Shown piece by piece: positions 8,025 through 18,788 of a stretch of DNA of 30,679 bases; position 1 is the stretch's first letter, and each line of letters begins with the position of its first letter. Source of the stretch: Spongospora subterranea (Eukaryota; Endomyxa; Phytomyxea; Plasmodiophorida; Plasmodiophoridae); NCBI GenBank assembly GCA_900404475.1, contig OUQQ01000143.1, positions 5,135 to 35,813 of the forward strand, read 5' to 3'. The notes under the pieces are model-generated. The model was not told where the DNA came from and searched no databases. It worked only from the letters and a program-made list of their open reading frames with translations. The translations under genes were made by a program, and so were the position numbers.

Positions 8025-10802
8025 ATGGCGGACGATGATGTTGATCCATTGGACGCGTTCATGGAATCGGTCAGCGCCGAGTTGGCGCTGGCTGATGCCC
8101 ACTTAGCGACCGCCCGCCCCGAACTTGTCGAAGCGGATGATCCGTTGCAGGATTATGTATCGGTCCCCGTCGAAGACGCCAACGATGCTCCCGATGAAAG
8201 CGATGTCGTTGAGGCTAACGATGACCGCGATATTGCGTTGCTCCCGCTTGTGGACCATTCATCTGTCAAATATCCCCCATTCCGCAAAGATATATTGAAG
8301 GTATGTTTTGCCGAATGCAGGCCATATCTTGGGTCAATAACAGGTGTACTAGCCTCATCCAGACTTGCTCGCTATGACTTCAGAACAAATCAAAAAAGCG
8401 CGAGCGGAGATCGGCGTCCAGATTCATGGGCGTGGTCAGATTGCCGCTCCAGGTTCATCGAACAATACTGTTGTGCATTTTTGATTTACTCACTACCGCT
8501 ATTTCAGGCCTTATTTTTGGACACCTTGGCTTATCAGACCGGTTAATTGCTGCTGCGTCTGCTTCTGGTTTTGAAACCCCAACTCCCGTTCAAAGTCAGG
8601 CAATACCTGTTGCACTTTCTGGTTAGGGTTCTTACTCCAACTTTTCGTATGCGGCAGTTTACTGTTTTCTTGTTTAGGTCGAGATTTGATTGGAGTTGCT
8701 TCAACTGGGAGTGGAAAAACCGCTGCTTTCCTTTGGCCCTTGATTCTTCATCTTCAAGTAATTAGAATGAAACCTATTGCTCTCCCGACTGCACAACTAA
8801 CGTTCGAGAAAGGCTCAATCGCATAGGTCCACGGGGGGGCCGTCCGCTCTTGTTCTGGCCCCAACTCGGGAATTGAGCAGTCAAATATATCTTGAAGCCA
8901 GAAAATACCTAAAACATGTAAGGCTGCTCTTTGAAAGGGGGAGATTAATTTCAATTTGAAATAAGGCGAATAAAAAAGCTCCAGCCAATAGGACGTTGCG
9001 TGTTGCTGGCGTTTTTGGAGGTGAGGGTTCTGCTCAAACAATTATGTTCAAGTTTGATGATGAAACTAGGGATGCAGATGTACCAACAATCGCTTGAACT
9101 TGCTGCTGGCGTGGATTTGATTGTTGCGACTCCCGGTCGCCTATTGTAAATTGAATTTTGGATCTCAAAATGGCCCCAATTTCACGCGGATTTGTTTGTT
9201 GCTAGAGATCACCTGCGGAAAGGAAATACCTACCTCGACCAAGTCACGTTTGTTGTAATTGACGAAGCCGATCGGCTTCTTCAAATGGGTTTTGAGGCTC
9301 AAGCTCGGTAAATCAAAATGCTGATGTTCACTGTTTTGTTTCTTATTCTTGCAGTGCAATCTTGAGCCAGATTCGCCCTGATCGCCAGTCGCTTCTTTTT
9401 TCGGCAACCTTCAAAAGACGCGTCGAATCTCTTGCTCGTTCCATTCTTAAAGATCCTGTACGAATCGCCATTGGAACAATTGGTGCCGCAAGCCTGACGG
9501 TCAGACAGGACATACGTGTTGGTAATCCCATGCGTAAGTGTCGATCTATGCAAATGACGGTAATGGTTAGATTTTTTCAAATGTAAATGACCGGATTGCT
9601 TGGTTGAAAGCTCAAGTTCCTTCTTTACTCGATCGTGGCCAGCTTATTATTTTCGCTGGAACCCGTGCTAGTTGTGATCAGCTCTCCAAAGAGTTGCATC
9701 CATGTAAAGTGGCTGTTATGCATGGTGAAAAGACGCAGGTACTCGTACATACCAAAATTTAACCTCAATTTAACAAGTTCTTTAGGCAGAACGTATGGAA
9801 GCGCTTCATCTTATAAAAAAAAACCTCGTCCAGGCAGGTTATTATTGTCATATCGTCTTCCTAGCTCATTATTTTGAAAAGGTCGTCGTCGCAACTGATG
9901 TTGCCGCTCGTGGATTAGATCTGCCGAGTTTAGGAACTGTGGTTAATTTCGAACTTGCCAGAGACGTCGATTCGCATGTACATCGCATCGGAAGAGTCGG
10001 CAGAAAGGGCCAGGCACGTTGCTTGCTTGCGCACTCTCAATCACCCGCCTGTTAATTTTATATATGCAGGACGGGGAAGGTCTTGCTATCACACTTTTAT
10101 CCGAAGATATGGAGAAAAAGGTGGCGAGGTCGTTGCCTTCGATTTTAGCAAACCTGGAACAGAGTGGGCAAAAAGCTCCCGCAGCTGCTTGGTCGATGGC
10201 TGTATGCTTTTTCCAAATTGTGTTGTCACTACTGTTCTTACTTTATATGTTGAAGCGGCGTCTAGCACCTGATGAATGTAGCAGGGCGCGTTCCGCAACT
10301 CCTGGTTCAGCAGGGAACGGTGGCGGATCGTATGTACCCGTCTTAGTTCGCTCAAATCCACAAGTGACTTCTGGTCTTGGATCACTATCGGAATCTAATA
10401 AGTTGGACAATGGGCTATCTAGGTTTGTGCGGCTTTACTGATTCGCAATTTAGGAGTTCTAAGCGTTTTGAGTCTTCCGGAATTGGATCTGCTGAGCAAT
10501 TAAGATCGCAATTTCGCTCATCTTTTCAAAAGTCTTCTCACACGCTGGGAATGAACATTGCCGTGTCCGCATCGCCAAATAAAGCATCGAGGACTGATGC
10601 GTCTGTACCAAAAAGCGGTATCGAGCGAACAGGAAATATGTCACTTGTCGTTTAGTTTGCTTACATTCTGCCTGCAGGAATTACCCCAATGGCGAACCCG
10701 CCTTCAACGGTCCCCTCAAGTAGATGGGACCAGCCCAGCTCAGCGGTTCCAACTCAAGCAATTGATGAGCCAGCGAAAAAAAAGTCGCGATGGGACTCAT
10801 AA
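8025..10802 (+). CDS. DDX42: DEAD-box ATP-dependent RNA helicase, DDX42-like
   Basis: Sixteen exons sum to 654 codons: 8025-8300, 8353-8452, 8508-8621, 8678-8757, 8813-8922, 8992-9020, 9070-9145, 9206-9307, 9355-9517, 9571-9738, 9786-9833, 9882-10013, 10070-10201, 10256-10401, 10454-10617, 10678-10802. Introns are 47-69 bases. Motifs in order: DPLDAFM near the start, Q motif [25 protein letters not shown] (I), APTREL (Ia), TPGRLL (Ib), DEAD (II, about residue 280), SAT (III), [10 protein letters not shown] (V) and HRIGRVGR (VI). IPVALSGRD and FLWPL-x-L-H favour DDX42, a U2-snRNP-linked helicase, over Prp5/DDX46. The C-terminus is Ser/Gln-rich and ends KKSRWDS. Three junctions (after 8922, 9833, 10013) are best closed with GC donors. 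For the last two, GT-AG alternatives exist (9828-9881 and 10018-10079) but alter conserved spacing or a conserved Gly. Confidence 0.9.
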
Positions 10803-11106
10803 ATTTCGCAACGTGTATTTATTTGTCATTAAATTTCGGTTCTACAATGTGATTTTATACCAGAATCTTACAACTGGTACCAGTTGAATGACATAGTATC
10901 AGCTGACTGAAATTCTCGAAGAAATGACCACACTCCGCCGGAAAATCTTCTGCAGCTTTCATTTGTGACGGACCCTCTCTGTAAATCTTTCGGCGCGCGA
11001 TGGGTGAGACTTGTGAGATGAGTGAAGTGTATATACAGTACTTGGCATTTGAATAACCAAAACAAAGATAAAGGCGGTCTTTGATTAAGAGCCAATATAG
11101 GCATCC
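10803..11106. other. Intergenic: DDX42 3' flank and borealin 5' flank
   Basis: About 300 bases with no recognisable gene. The first half is AT-rich. A minus-strand ORF spanning 10868-11104 has no family features and lies on the wrong strand for either neighbour. No clear AATAAA was found. Confidence 0.4.
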
Positions 11107-11792
11107 ATGTCTATCGACTTATCCATTGGGCAAATAACTCTTCTTGGTCGGTTCAGGCACATCACGACTCTTTGATGCCCATTTATATCTGCTCATTGTA
11201 GTTGAGGAAATGTGCTATGATCTTAAGCGAGTGTCTGAATCCCATATTCGCTCATTCGAATCTGCCATGGTCGCTCAGATTGCCCGGCTCCCTCAACACG
11301 TTCGCTCAATGTCGTTAACCGATTTTATTAACAACTACAATGGCGATATTCGCAAAGCCGTGAAATCTCCAGAGACCAGAATGGAACAAGCGATCGGTAT
11401 AGCAGCGCATTGTGCTGTCTGGCCACAGCTTATTTATCATATGATGAGCAGATTCTTGGGTGGAGGCAACTCCGAAGCTGCGGCGAAGAGCTGCCCTTAC
11501 CGACACAACCAATCGAGTCTCACCAACGCCACAAGTTGTGACGACAATCAAAAAAAGTTCTAATCGGAAGCAGAGGATGGAAACGGTGACATTTGAGACA
11601 CCGAGACGGGTGACAAGATCGCAGAGCATAGCTGGCAATGAAAACATTGGCACCTGTTTGCTTCCGCCCGATATCCCAGAGCTGGTGACCAAAAAGCCTG
11701 TCAAGGGAAACGCGCGACCAAACGCAGCGTTGCAGAAAGTTCAGCGACAAGTGGCCGCGAAGCTAAAGAAAGCCGCAATGCTTTGTGTTTAA
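11107..11792 (+). CDS. Borealin/Nbl1-like chromosomal passenger complex subunit
   Basis: Three exons (11107-11146, 11202-11396, 11452-11792; two 55-base introns, both phase 1) give 191 codons. Borealin joins survivin and INCENP in a three-helix bundle that localises Aurora B at centromeres. The N-terminal helix (VEEMCYDLKRVSESHIRSFE ... VAQIARLPQHVRSM then LTDFINNYNGD) has the borealin pattern of a long helix, a conserved RLP...R-x-M turn and a short D/F-containing helix. Downstream is a basic, low-complexity region with PTP, ETPRRVTRSQS and KKPVKG, like the linker of borealin with its TP/RSQS sites. The C-terminal dimerisation domain of animal borealin is not evident, so it may be a short Nbl1-like form. 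Identification rests on pattern, not on a search. Confidence 0.6.
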
Positions 11793-11875
11793 ACCAACGG
11801 GTGGGTTGTCGTTTGGAAGTTGCTTTGATTACAATTAATAGGTATTTATAAATATTTGATGCTGATAACTGATGA

Positions 11876-13625
11876 CTACTCAAATTCCTTCATGATCTCG
11901 ACCAGCGCTAACTTCAGTTCCTGGATCTGACTCAACTGCTGTTCTAAAATAGTAGTTTCTAGTGAAGCGAGCTGCTTCTTGGCGATCGCCTAAATGATGT
12001 CAGCCAACACTTTCATCAACAACAAAAATTATTAACCTGGTCCTTGCATAACGATAAATTCAAATCCCGAATGAATCTAATTTCGCTATCGATCTTGTTG
12101 ATTCGATTAGATGATCGGGATATTTTCCTCTGCTGCGACTGTCCAAGTACATTAATTTCACATAGCCTGAGGGAATGAACAGCCCAACCGAAACAGATTT
12201 CTGGAGCAATAACTCTTCATTTCGTAGTTGCTCGAGTTCTCTACGAGCAGAAACAATTTTTTCTTCAGCCTGTTTTATGGCGGACCCATGAGCTTTTTGA
12301 TCTTCGAGCATTACGGCTACAAAACCTCTATTAACCATTTTGATACTGATTCAATAAGCGCTGACAAACCGTTGAAATGATCGGATTGGGCTTGAAGTTG
12401 GGCAATGAGCAATTGATTGTAGTACATAATCAATCCCTCGAACTGCGAATCCAAAATCTCGTCGTTGGATTCGGCAGATGGTCTTTTGAAAATGGCTTGC
12501 ATCCTCGATGATGATGGTTGATGAGTTCCACTAGCCAAATCCTGCCAAATTCGGTGGATATACCCATCACCTTTGTAATCCCAGAGGCTGATCGCATTGG
12601 TTAACTCGAGGGAATAACGATGCTGAAAAGCATGAGTGAGCAGCAGGAAAAAGCGTCACGTACACCTTACACCATGAGAATGAAAGTGCTCTACGGCATG
12701 ACTTTTGTGAAAACGATTACAGCCGACATGGCAACAGATGAGGCACATCCACAGATTGTTTGTGGAACTACAACTTTGGCATTCCAAGCTGTCATTCCTA
12801 CAGCAATGATCGGTGAGCCATTACTGCGGCGCAAGTGATGTTAAATACGAACGGCAGGTCATCAACAATGCTGCATAATCGGCACCGGATTGTTGTCCAG
12901 TGCGAGACGCATGAACACGACGTGTGTGAGGATGATATAGAACTCCGATGTGGACAGATCGGCAGCGGTATTCCAGTGATCGATATGTCGATCCGTTCCA
13001 AACATCGAGGACACGTCGGCACCTAACCCCACAGCTGAAAATATTGTGCAACGCGTATCGAGACATGAGTACCTGCTGAGATGGGTGGAGTTCAACAATC
13101 GGGTAGGGCGAACTGAAATTACAGCATGAGAGGCCGACTACTTTCGCCAAAGGCAGAGTATAACATATTTCTATTGAATAAGATTGCGTTTAGCATTGAC
13201 TGTAAAACTGCATATTCAAAAATGTAATACCTAATTCAGTTTCTTGAATGAAGGGTTTTCCATTGATCCGATTACACAATAGAGGAACAGCGTCGCTGTT
13301 GATAAGTTCAACAATGCACGAAACCTGTCCCGTCGTAATGTTTGATATTTCACGCCAATTTATGATCTGATTAAATCAATTAAGAATTAATCACAACCAT
13401 AGCAGATTTCCTCACATTGATATCAGGACCGGCAAATGAGGCCAAGTCTCTGATCGTATAATGATCAGGGATTGCCAGAATCAAAACTGACGTAGACGCC
13501 GGTGGAACATCTGGTACGATATATAACGCCAGCGATCCTTGATGCCTGCACGATGGGGTTAGGCAAAGATGATCGGCCTGAATAGGGCAATCCGTTGTAA
13601 ACACGCATTGATACGATGGCGACAT
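11876..13625 (-). CDS. BRAP: BRAP2/IMP-type E3 ubiquitin ligase (RRM-like, RING, UBP zinc finger, coiled coil)
   Basis: Nine exons (13625-13416, 13366-13231, 13170-13073, 13022-12853, 12797-12671, 12622-12370, 12316-12195, 12138-12037, 11989-11876; introns 47-60 bases) give 443 codons. BRAP2 is a cytosolic RING ligase that binds nuclear-localisation signals and damps Ras-MAPK scaffolding. The N-terminal RRM-like domain includes STSVLILAIPDHYTIRDLAS and CIVELINSDAVPLLCNRING. The RING begins PTCPRCLERIDISITGI and ends IRCRLC. The UBP-type finger reads LECQSC ... LWMCLICCHVGCNRF ... HAVEH and, after a splice, HRYSLELTNAISLWDYKGDG. A coiled coil runs to the end (EEKIVSARRELEQL, KIDSEIRFIRDLNL). 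The domain order is diagnostic. The RING spacing between the middle His residues is longer than usual. It is convergent with borealin, with 83 bases between stops. Confidence 0.9.
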
Positions 13626-14073
13626 CGGACCCTGGCCCGAGCCAATTAACGGGAACAAGATGAATATGGCGCTAAATCAGCGCTTTATCATGATGGTGCG
13701 CGGAGCCTCTTGGTGCGCGGAGCCTCTCCTCATGCACTGACTTGTCCTGGACGGATGGATGCCACGGACTTCTCCCGATATCCCTACCAGACCACGGAGT
13801 TATTAATCGTTATATTACGATTATGCGTCGGCCGAGAGCCTGTGCATTGTATAAATCTACTGCATTTTAGTAGTGGATTTAGGAGTTGCGAGACATGGTC
13901 ATCAAAAACCTGGTCCAAAAACGTGATTTCGTTTTTATAGGGGAAATTCACGGATATCTCAAAAGGCTATTTGATGTCAATTACGGCTCGATCGTCGCTT
14001 GCCTTCACATGGCTGGGCATTGTTGGGTTGCTCACAATGCATTGGTGCGGTCGTATGATTTTTGGAAAATGTT
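13626..14073. other. BRAP upstream region with a tandem duplication and an uncertain ORF
   Basis: This stretch upstream of the BRAP start holds a perfect 17-base tandem duplication (13694-13727) and a plus-strand ORF (13886-14077) containing FVFIGEIHGYLKRLF. That recalls the GD-x-HG start of calcineurin-like phosphoesterases, but the Asp is replaced by Glu, no later metal-binding motif follows, and the ORF starts with TTG. The minus strand over the same bases is also open. I do not call a gene here. Confidence 0.3.
13694..13727. repeat. Perfect 17-bp tandem duplication
   Basis: The 17-mer tggtgcgcggagcctct occurs twice head to tail (13694-13710 and 13711-13727), about 70 bases upstream of the BRAP start codon. 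It is most easily explained as a recent slippage or duplication event. Confidence 0.85.
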
Positions 14074-16484
14074 TTAAGAAACTGAATACACTTTGTTCCT
14101 TTGTCCCTTTGGCCATTCCGATGATAATATGTTGACTTTCGACACCAAAGGTACGATCAACCTCATTTGCTCGTTCTCAATCAACATCATTTTCCAAAAA
14201 CACATCTTCATCGTCCGTCTGCCAGTAATTGAAATCAACAGCAGGTGGTGGCATCGCTGTTGGAACCAATCGGAGCATCGCTGCCCAGCGGTCAGAGGAA
14301 TGCCGAAAACGGCATCTTCAATCGACATTCTCGCAGGAGTCTTAGTGATGGTCGGATCGTCAGGGTGAATATCGAGGGAAAAGGAAGAAAGCGAGGAACA
14401 AAGCTAGGTTGACATAGAATATATCATGATTGTATCAATACTGTCATGCGTCTCTATTTAGATCTTTGTGCTCTTGCTCCTCTGGGCTAACCTAAAATTT
14501 GAAGTATGGAACTACTGTATGCAATTCCAGCTTGGTATAATAGACGGTCGACTAATAAAAGACTTTTGAGTCTATTGTGTGCCAACTGCTGCTGATTCGC
14601 AATAACTCAAGCAAAGTATTCTTTTTACCCACATGGCCATCTCAAAGGCTCAGGAACAACAACACCTGCTATTTTTCCATCGAAGGGGTGAACGATGCGC
14701 AACGAAACCCTAAGACATGAAAAACGAATGACCTAGTTGCGAATGACCTAGTTGCTTTGGGCAATAGAATGTACATCGAGACATACAGTCGGGATCGGTG
14801 CAGCATCTTTCATTAGAAAAACGGGTGTGCTCCTCTGGTAGGATGGATCACTCCAAACCCAGAAGAGTAATCCAGTTTAGTTAGCAGTTGAAACGCACTC
14901 GGCTGTTGTCGAACATGACGTCTGCAACTATATGGAAACATTGCCCAACTAGAGCTGTCCTCATTCCTGAGTCGATCGGCAATCTCCGTTTGAACTCCAC
15001 ATTTGTCATCACGAGCTTTGATCCGTTGGCGAGAGATTGAAACCTCATATTCAACATGGGAGCCGTTTGACACTATAAAGATATTCCGAGAGTGATAAAA
15101 GATTTCCTGAAACCTCATTCGGGAACGACTGCATCTACTTTACTCAGAGTCATTTCAAGTCGGGGAATGTATTACCGGGCACGGCACTCGATCCTGCATT
15201 AGGTTCAATCTTCTTCAATAAACAGTTTGCTATATCTTTGCTAAATTCGGAATGCGTGGGTTTGGAGGACGGCTTAAGCTGAACCAGCCTGAGCCATCCC
15301 ATCAGAGGAGCACAAAGCATCAGTGCGGTGCCCCCGCTGACTTCTATTGGCAAAATAGCACAAAGAGTTCCTCGGTTTGAAATTCGCCTTTTGCCCTCCG
15401 ACTAACGAGGTATTCGAGTTGGAATTGTTACTGTCCTGGTGACTGAACGGTAGGTGTCTAGCATAATCGTCAGCTCAGGGAATCACGGCAAATCATCACG
15501 GCACAGATCCAGCATCAGCCCACGCGAGTATAACTTATCGCCGGCGAGTTCCTGGGCATGTAAACCATCGTTCAGACCCAACACCTTAACCTCAACTATT
15601 AGCATTGCTTTCGCTCATTTTAAAAAATGAATTAACAATCGACCTCGACATGCATTCGGTGTGGTACGTTACCAGTGCGGTCAGCGTCAGCAGATAAAGC
15701 ATTCCCAGTGATGCCACCCTATCATGAGTCATATCACATCACATTGGTACGTTACCCCTTAGTCCCGTTGCTGAATGGATCGCTCATCCTCCAATCGTTG
15801 AACGAATACAGATATCGCTTCCGTGCGATAAGGGCGTTAGGGGCCGTTGTAAGCATGGGAATGGGAAACAGGGGCACAGCAACAAGAACGTTCACATCAA
15901 GGTGAAGCGGATAACACTGGGTCGCAAGCAAAATATGCTGTAGCGCGGCTCTTCCGAGTTTGAGGTTCGAGTTTGATTCCAACAACGGTACGGTCCAGCC
16001 CGTTGACTTGAGTAGATGAATAAGATGGCCAGAGTTGAGCCTAACTGGAATCCAACAAACGCCGCAACGGCGTCTTCGTCTGTCAACCTCAGCGGATCGT
16101 CTGATCGCAATCTGTGTCATATCCTTGATTACGATTGTTGATGAGTGACCCTGTCTAACAATTGAAGTATCAGAGTACCAAAGATGGGAATATAAGATCT
16201 AAGCCCTGCAAATGGCGTATAATTGCAACTTAAACTGCCTACCTGAACCTGTAGGGGCTCGAGAAGATATGATTTGATGTCCGGACCATGATTGATTTTG
16301 AGAATTGGCACGTAAACTCAAAGCGATATTTCAGGGTTTGGTTTAAATTTGGACCAGTATTTTCGTAAACAGTAATGCAACATGGACCGTCGGGTCCAGA
16401 CAATATTGTTTGCCTGTTAGCAACATCGGCTGACACGGTTTGGATTCGTCCTGATTCGCTCAAGATAGGCCTTAACTCAAACAT
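14074..16484 (-). other. Unresolved spliced locus, probably one or two minus-strand genes
   Basis: Several minus-strand segments look coding but I could not chain them. A good ATG at 16484 starts FELRPILSESGRIQTVSADV and RQTILSGPDGPC. A 15752-16120 ORF is open for 122 codons with a hydrophobic part (LVAVPLFPIPMLTTAPNALI). Near 15500-15590 is KVLGLNDGLHAQELAGDKLY. At 14813-15118 is SHVEYEVSISRQRIKA, with an alternative frame GSKLVMTNVEF over the same bases. At 14328 and down are TKTPARMSIEDAVFGIP and an acidic C-terminal-like end. Many short introns of the size seen elsewhere would fit. The 16484 start is divergent from the BTB-SPRY gene at 16799, which supports a real gene. I recognise no family; 14380-14810 looks non-coding. 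Confidence 0.3.
14725..14754. repeat. Perfect 15-bp tandem duplication
   Basis: The 15-mer cgaatgacctagttg is repeated exactly twice (14725-14739 and 14740-14754) inside a region with no convincing ORF. Confidence 0.85.
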
Positions 16485-16798
16485 AACAGCAATAGTAACA
16501 AATCATTCAAGTAATCTCTTTCATTATTCAGACCAACAAGAAGACGACAGATAGTCAGCTAATTATATGTAAGCTCGCGACGTGAAGAAGTGTTTTTTCT
16601 TGGATTTCTGAAAATCTGCTCTGATAAACTCACTTGTTGCCGATTGAGCCGACATATTAGCTGTTAACCGCCCTGAAAAATGACTCAATCGTCGGCATGA
16701 ACCAATGACTCATCGTAATCGTTTCAAAAGTGGTCAAGATTTTCCGAAAGCGGATCGGTCCGACCGCATTTTCTAATACAAGATTACACGACAATCGT

Positions 16799-18741
16799 AT
16801 GGCGACGCCGGTCGCCGATGAACTTTACACCAATCCTATCCCCTACGAACATGCTTCCTGGCGCAACGGGGCTCTATCCGATTGGACGATCGTCATTAAC
16901 AGTAACGAATTCCACACGCATCGGTACGTTCTAGGACTCGGACAACGATCGTCGAGGTTCTTTTACAATCTTTTCCATTATCCTCAGCCGTCCCAGTCCC
17001 TGAATCGAACAGTCATCGATTTTGGACGGGCGATGCTCTGTAAGTGCCAATTGAGCGTCTGCTCTTGTGCCGATCCGATTCCTCAACGAGTTCGTCAAGT
17101 CAATCAGATTGCGTCGATATTGTTTCCGAATATTCTCGACTATATGTATGAAGGAACATTCGAACCCAGTGACCGCACGGTCATCCCGATAATGTTGGCG
17201 GCAGACTTTTTCCAGATCGATTCGCTTTTGGCTAAGAGCCGCGAGTTTTTCATGAAAGTGTTGCGTGTTGATAATGCGCCAGAGCTGTTGTCGCAATGCG
17301 ATCTGTTGAATTTTCAAGATGAATTGGTGCTGTCGCAATGTGTCATAACTGTAGCGAAATCATTTTCGCATCTATCTTATGAGCAGTTGGAAGCGCTGTC
17401 TCCAAGCTCATTAATTCGCATAATCAACGATCCGCATTTACAAGCCGACTCCAATTGGGATTCGGCCAATTTCATTGAATTTTTTCGTCGGCGTTATCAG
17501 CTATTAACATCAGATCAAGTCGAAGCAATTTTTGCTTTCATCTCCAGGAAATCCTTCAATCTTTCTCGCGACAATGCGATATTCTTACTTGAAAAGTTAA
17601 ATCACTTTCAAACGAACAATTTGAAAGACGAAACGTTGCTAAATATGATGCAGGTTCGACGACTCCACCGACCGTTTTTTAAACTGTATCTGATAAAGCC
17701 ATCGTAGGCTCACTGCTGCAAAAAGTTGGCCTCAATGTTTGATCAGATTTCCGATCAAACATTCTGGAATTTAGATCCAGCCGATGCAGCAGCGGTGTTA
17801 GATTGTGATCATTTGCACGTTGATGATGAGGACGTTGTCCTCAGTAAAATCATATCGTATGTATCGTTCAGAACCAGTTTAAGTCAGGTGGAGGCGCGTC
17901 GCATCTGGAAATCGTGTCGATTTCCGTTTGTATCGCCGACCATGCTGTGGGAAGCGAACCGATCAAAACATGTTGGGATTGGAGTCACCGCCGATATTTT
18001 CATGTTCCCTAATGATTCTTCCCAAACTCAGGTCCCGACCGATCTTATCGCTGTTGGCGCGATTATTGCCAAAACCATCGCCGACGGTCACCCATTTCCT
18101 ACCGACATTTCCGAAAATTTGGCAAAACGAATATTCGCTCGAGCAAGCGCCTCATTTACTGAAGTTCCCGGTCATATTGTCTTGTCAAATAAGAACCGAA
18201 CGGTGAAACAGATCTCTGCCGTTGGTCATGTTACGATTCTCGCTCGACAAGCGATCGATTGCAGCAAAGGTGCTGATCGAGCTTATAATTGGGATTTTGA
18301 GATCCATAGTCAGAGACGCTCACTCGTTATTGCTGGCCAGAACTGACACGATCGTGATGCCTGTTAGGTCCGGCGTCGACTAATGTACATGGAATCTATA
18401 TGGGGTTGGCTCATACCCGATTGTCGTCATTGACAAGCCTAGGGTTATCTGTTGGCGGTACATGGGCGATTCAGTGCGTATCGGGAAAGAAAGTGCATAA
18501 CGGAATTTCATCGAAATACGGTTCCGCAGTCTCCAGCGGCGATATTATTGGGATGAGCCTTTCTTGCCAGGACGGGGTTGGAGCCTTATCTTTTTCCAAG
18601 AACGGTTCTCCATGGGGCGTCGCTTTTCAAGGAATTCGTTCATTTGTTGTGCCTGCAGTGACATTATATCGGCGAGATCAGACTGTGTCGATATCAGTAT
18701 CTTATAGCGATCGTTTCGACAAATTGGACAGAAACGAATAA
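16799..18741 (+). CDS. BTB-BACK-SPRY domain protein, likely Cullin-3 substrate adaptor
   Basis: Three exons (16799-17653, 17708-18308, 18368-18741; introns of 54 and 59 bases) give 609 codons. The BTB/POZ domain starts at about residue 26: LSDWTIVINSNEFHTHRYVL, FFYNLFHYP, and ILDYMYEGTFEPS before IMLAADFFQIDSLLAKSREF. It is interrupted by a Cys-rich insertion (CKCQLSVCSC). A BACK-like helical region follows (FQDELVLSQCVITVAKSFSH). The C-terminal 140 residues are a SPRY/B30.2 fold: YNWDFEIHSPASTNVHGIYM, WAIQCVSGKKVHNG, GDIIGMSLS, ALSFSKNGSPWGVAF. BTB proteins usually bring substrates to CUL3 ligases, with SPRY as the substrate reader; that role is inferred. The second intron could be read with a GC donor, but a standard GT donor at 18309 also keeps the frame and was preferred. 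Start chosen at the first ATG. Confidence 0.85.
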
Positions 18742-18788
18742 ATTTAAAACTGTAATCGCTCAAAATGAATCGTCGGTTGTGAAAACGG

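Noticed and set aside
10423..10453. 31-base intron in DDX42
   Set aside because: Too short compared with every other intron; donor 10402 gives 52 bases and keeps the frame.
13886..14077. Calcineurin-like phosphoesterase start (FIGEIHG)
   Set aside because: Glu replaces the metal-binding Asp, no GNHE or later His motifs follow, and the ORF begins with TTG and ends after 63 codons.
18316..18367. GC-AG intron in the BTB-SPRY gene
   Set aside because: A normal GT donor at 18309 gives a 59-base intron in the same phase and a better SPRY strand, so GC is not needed.
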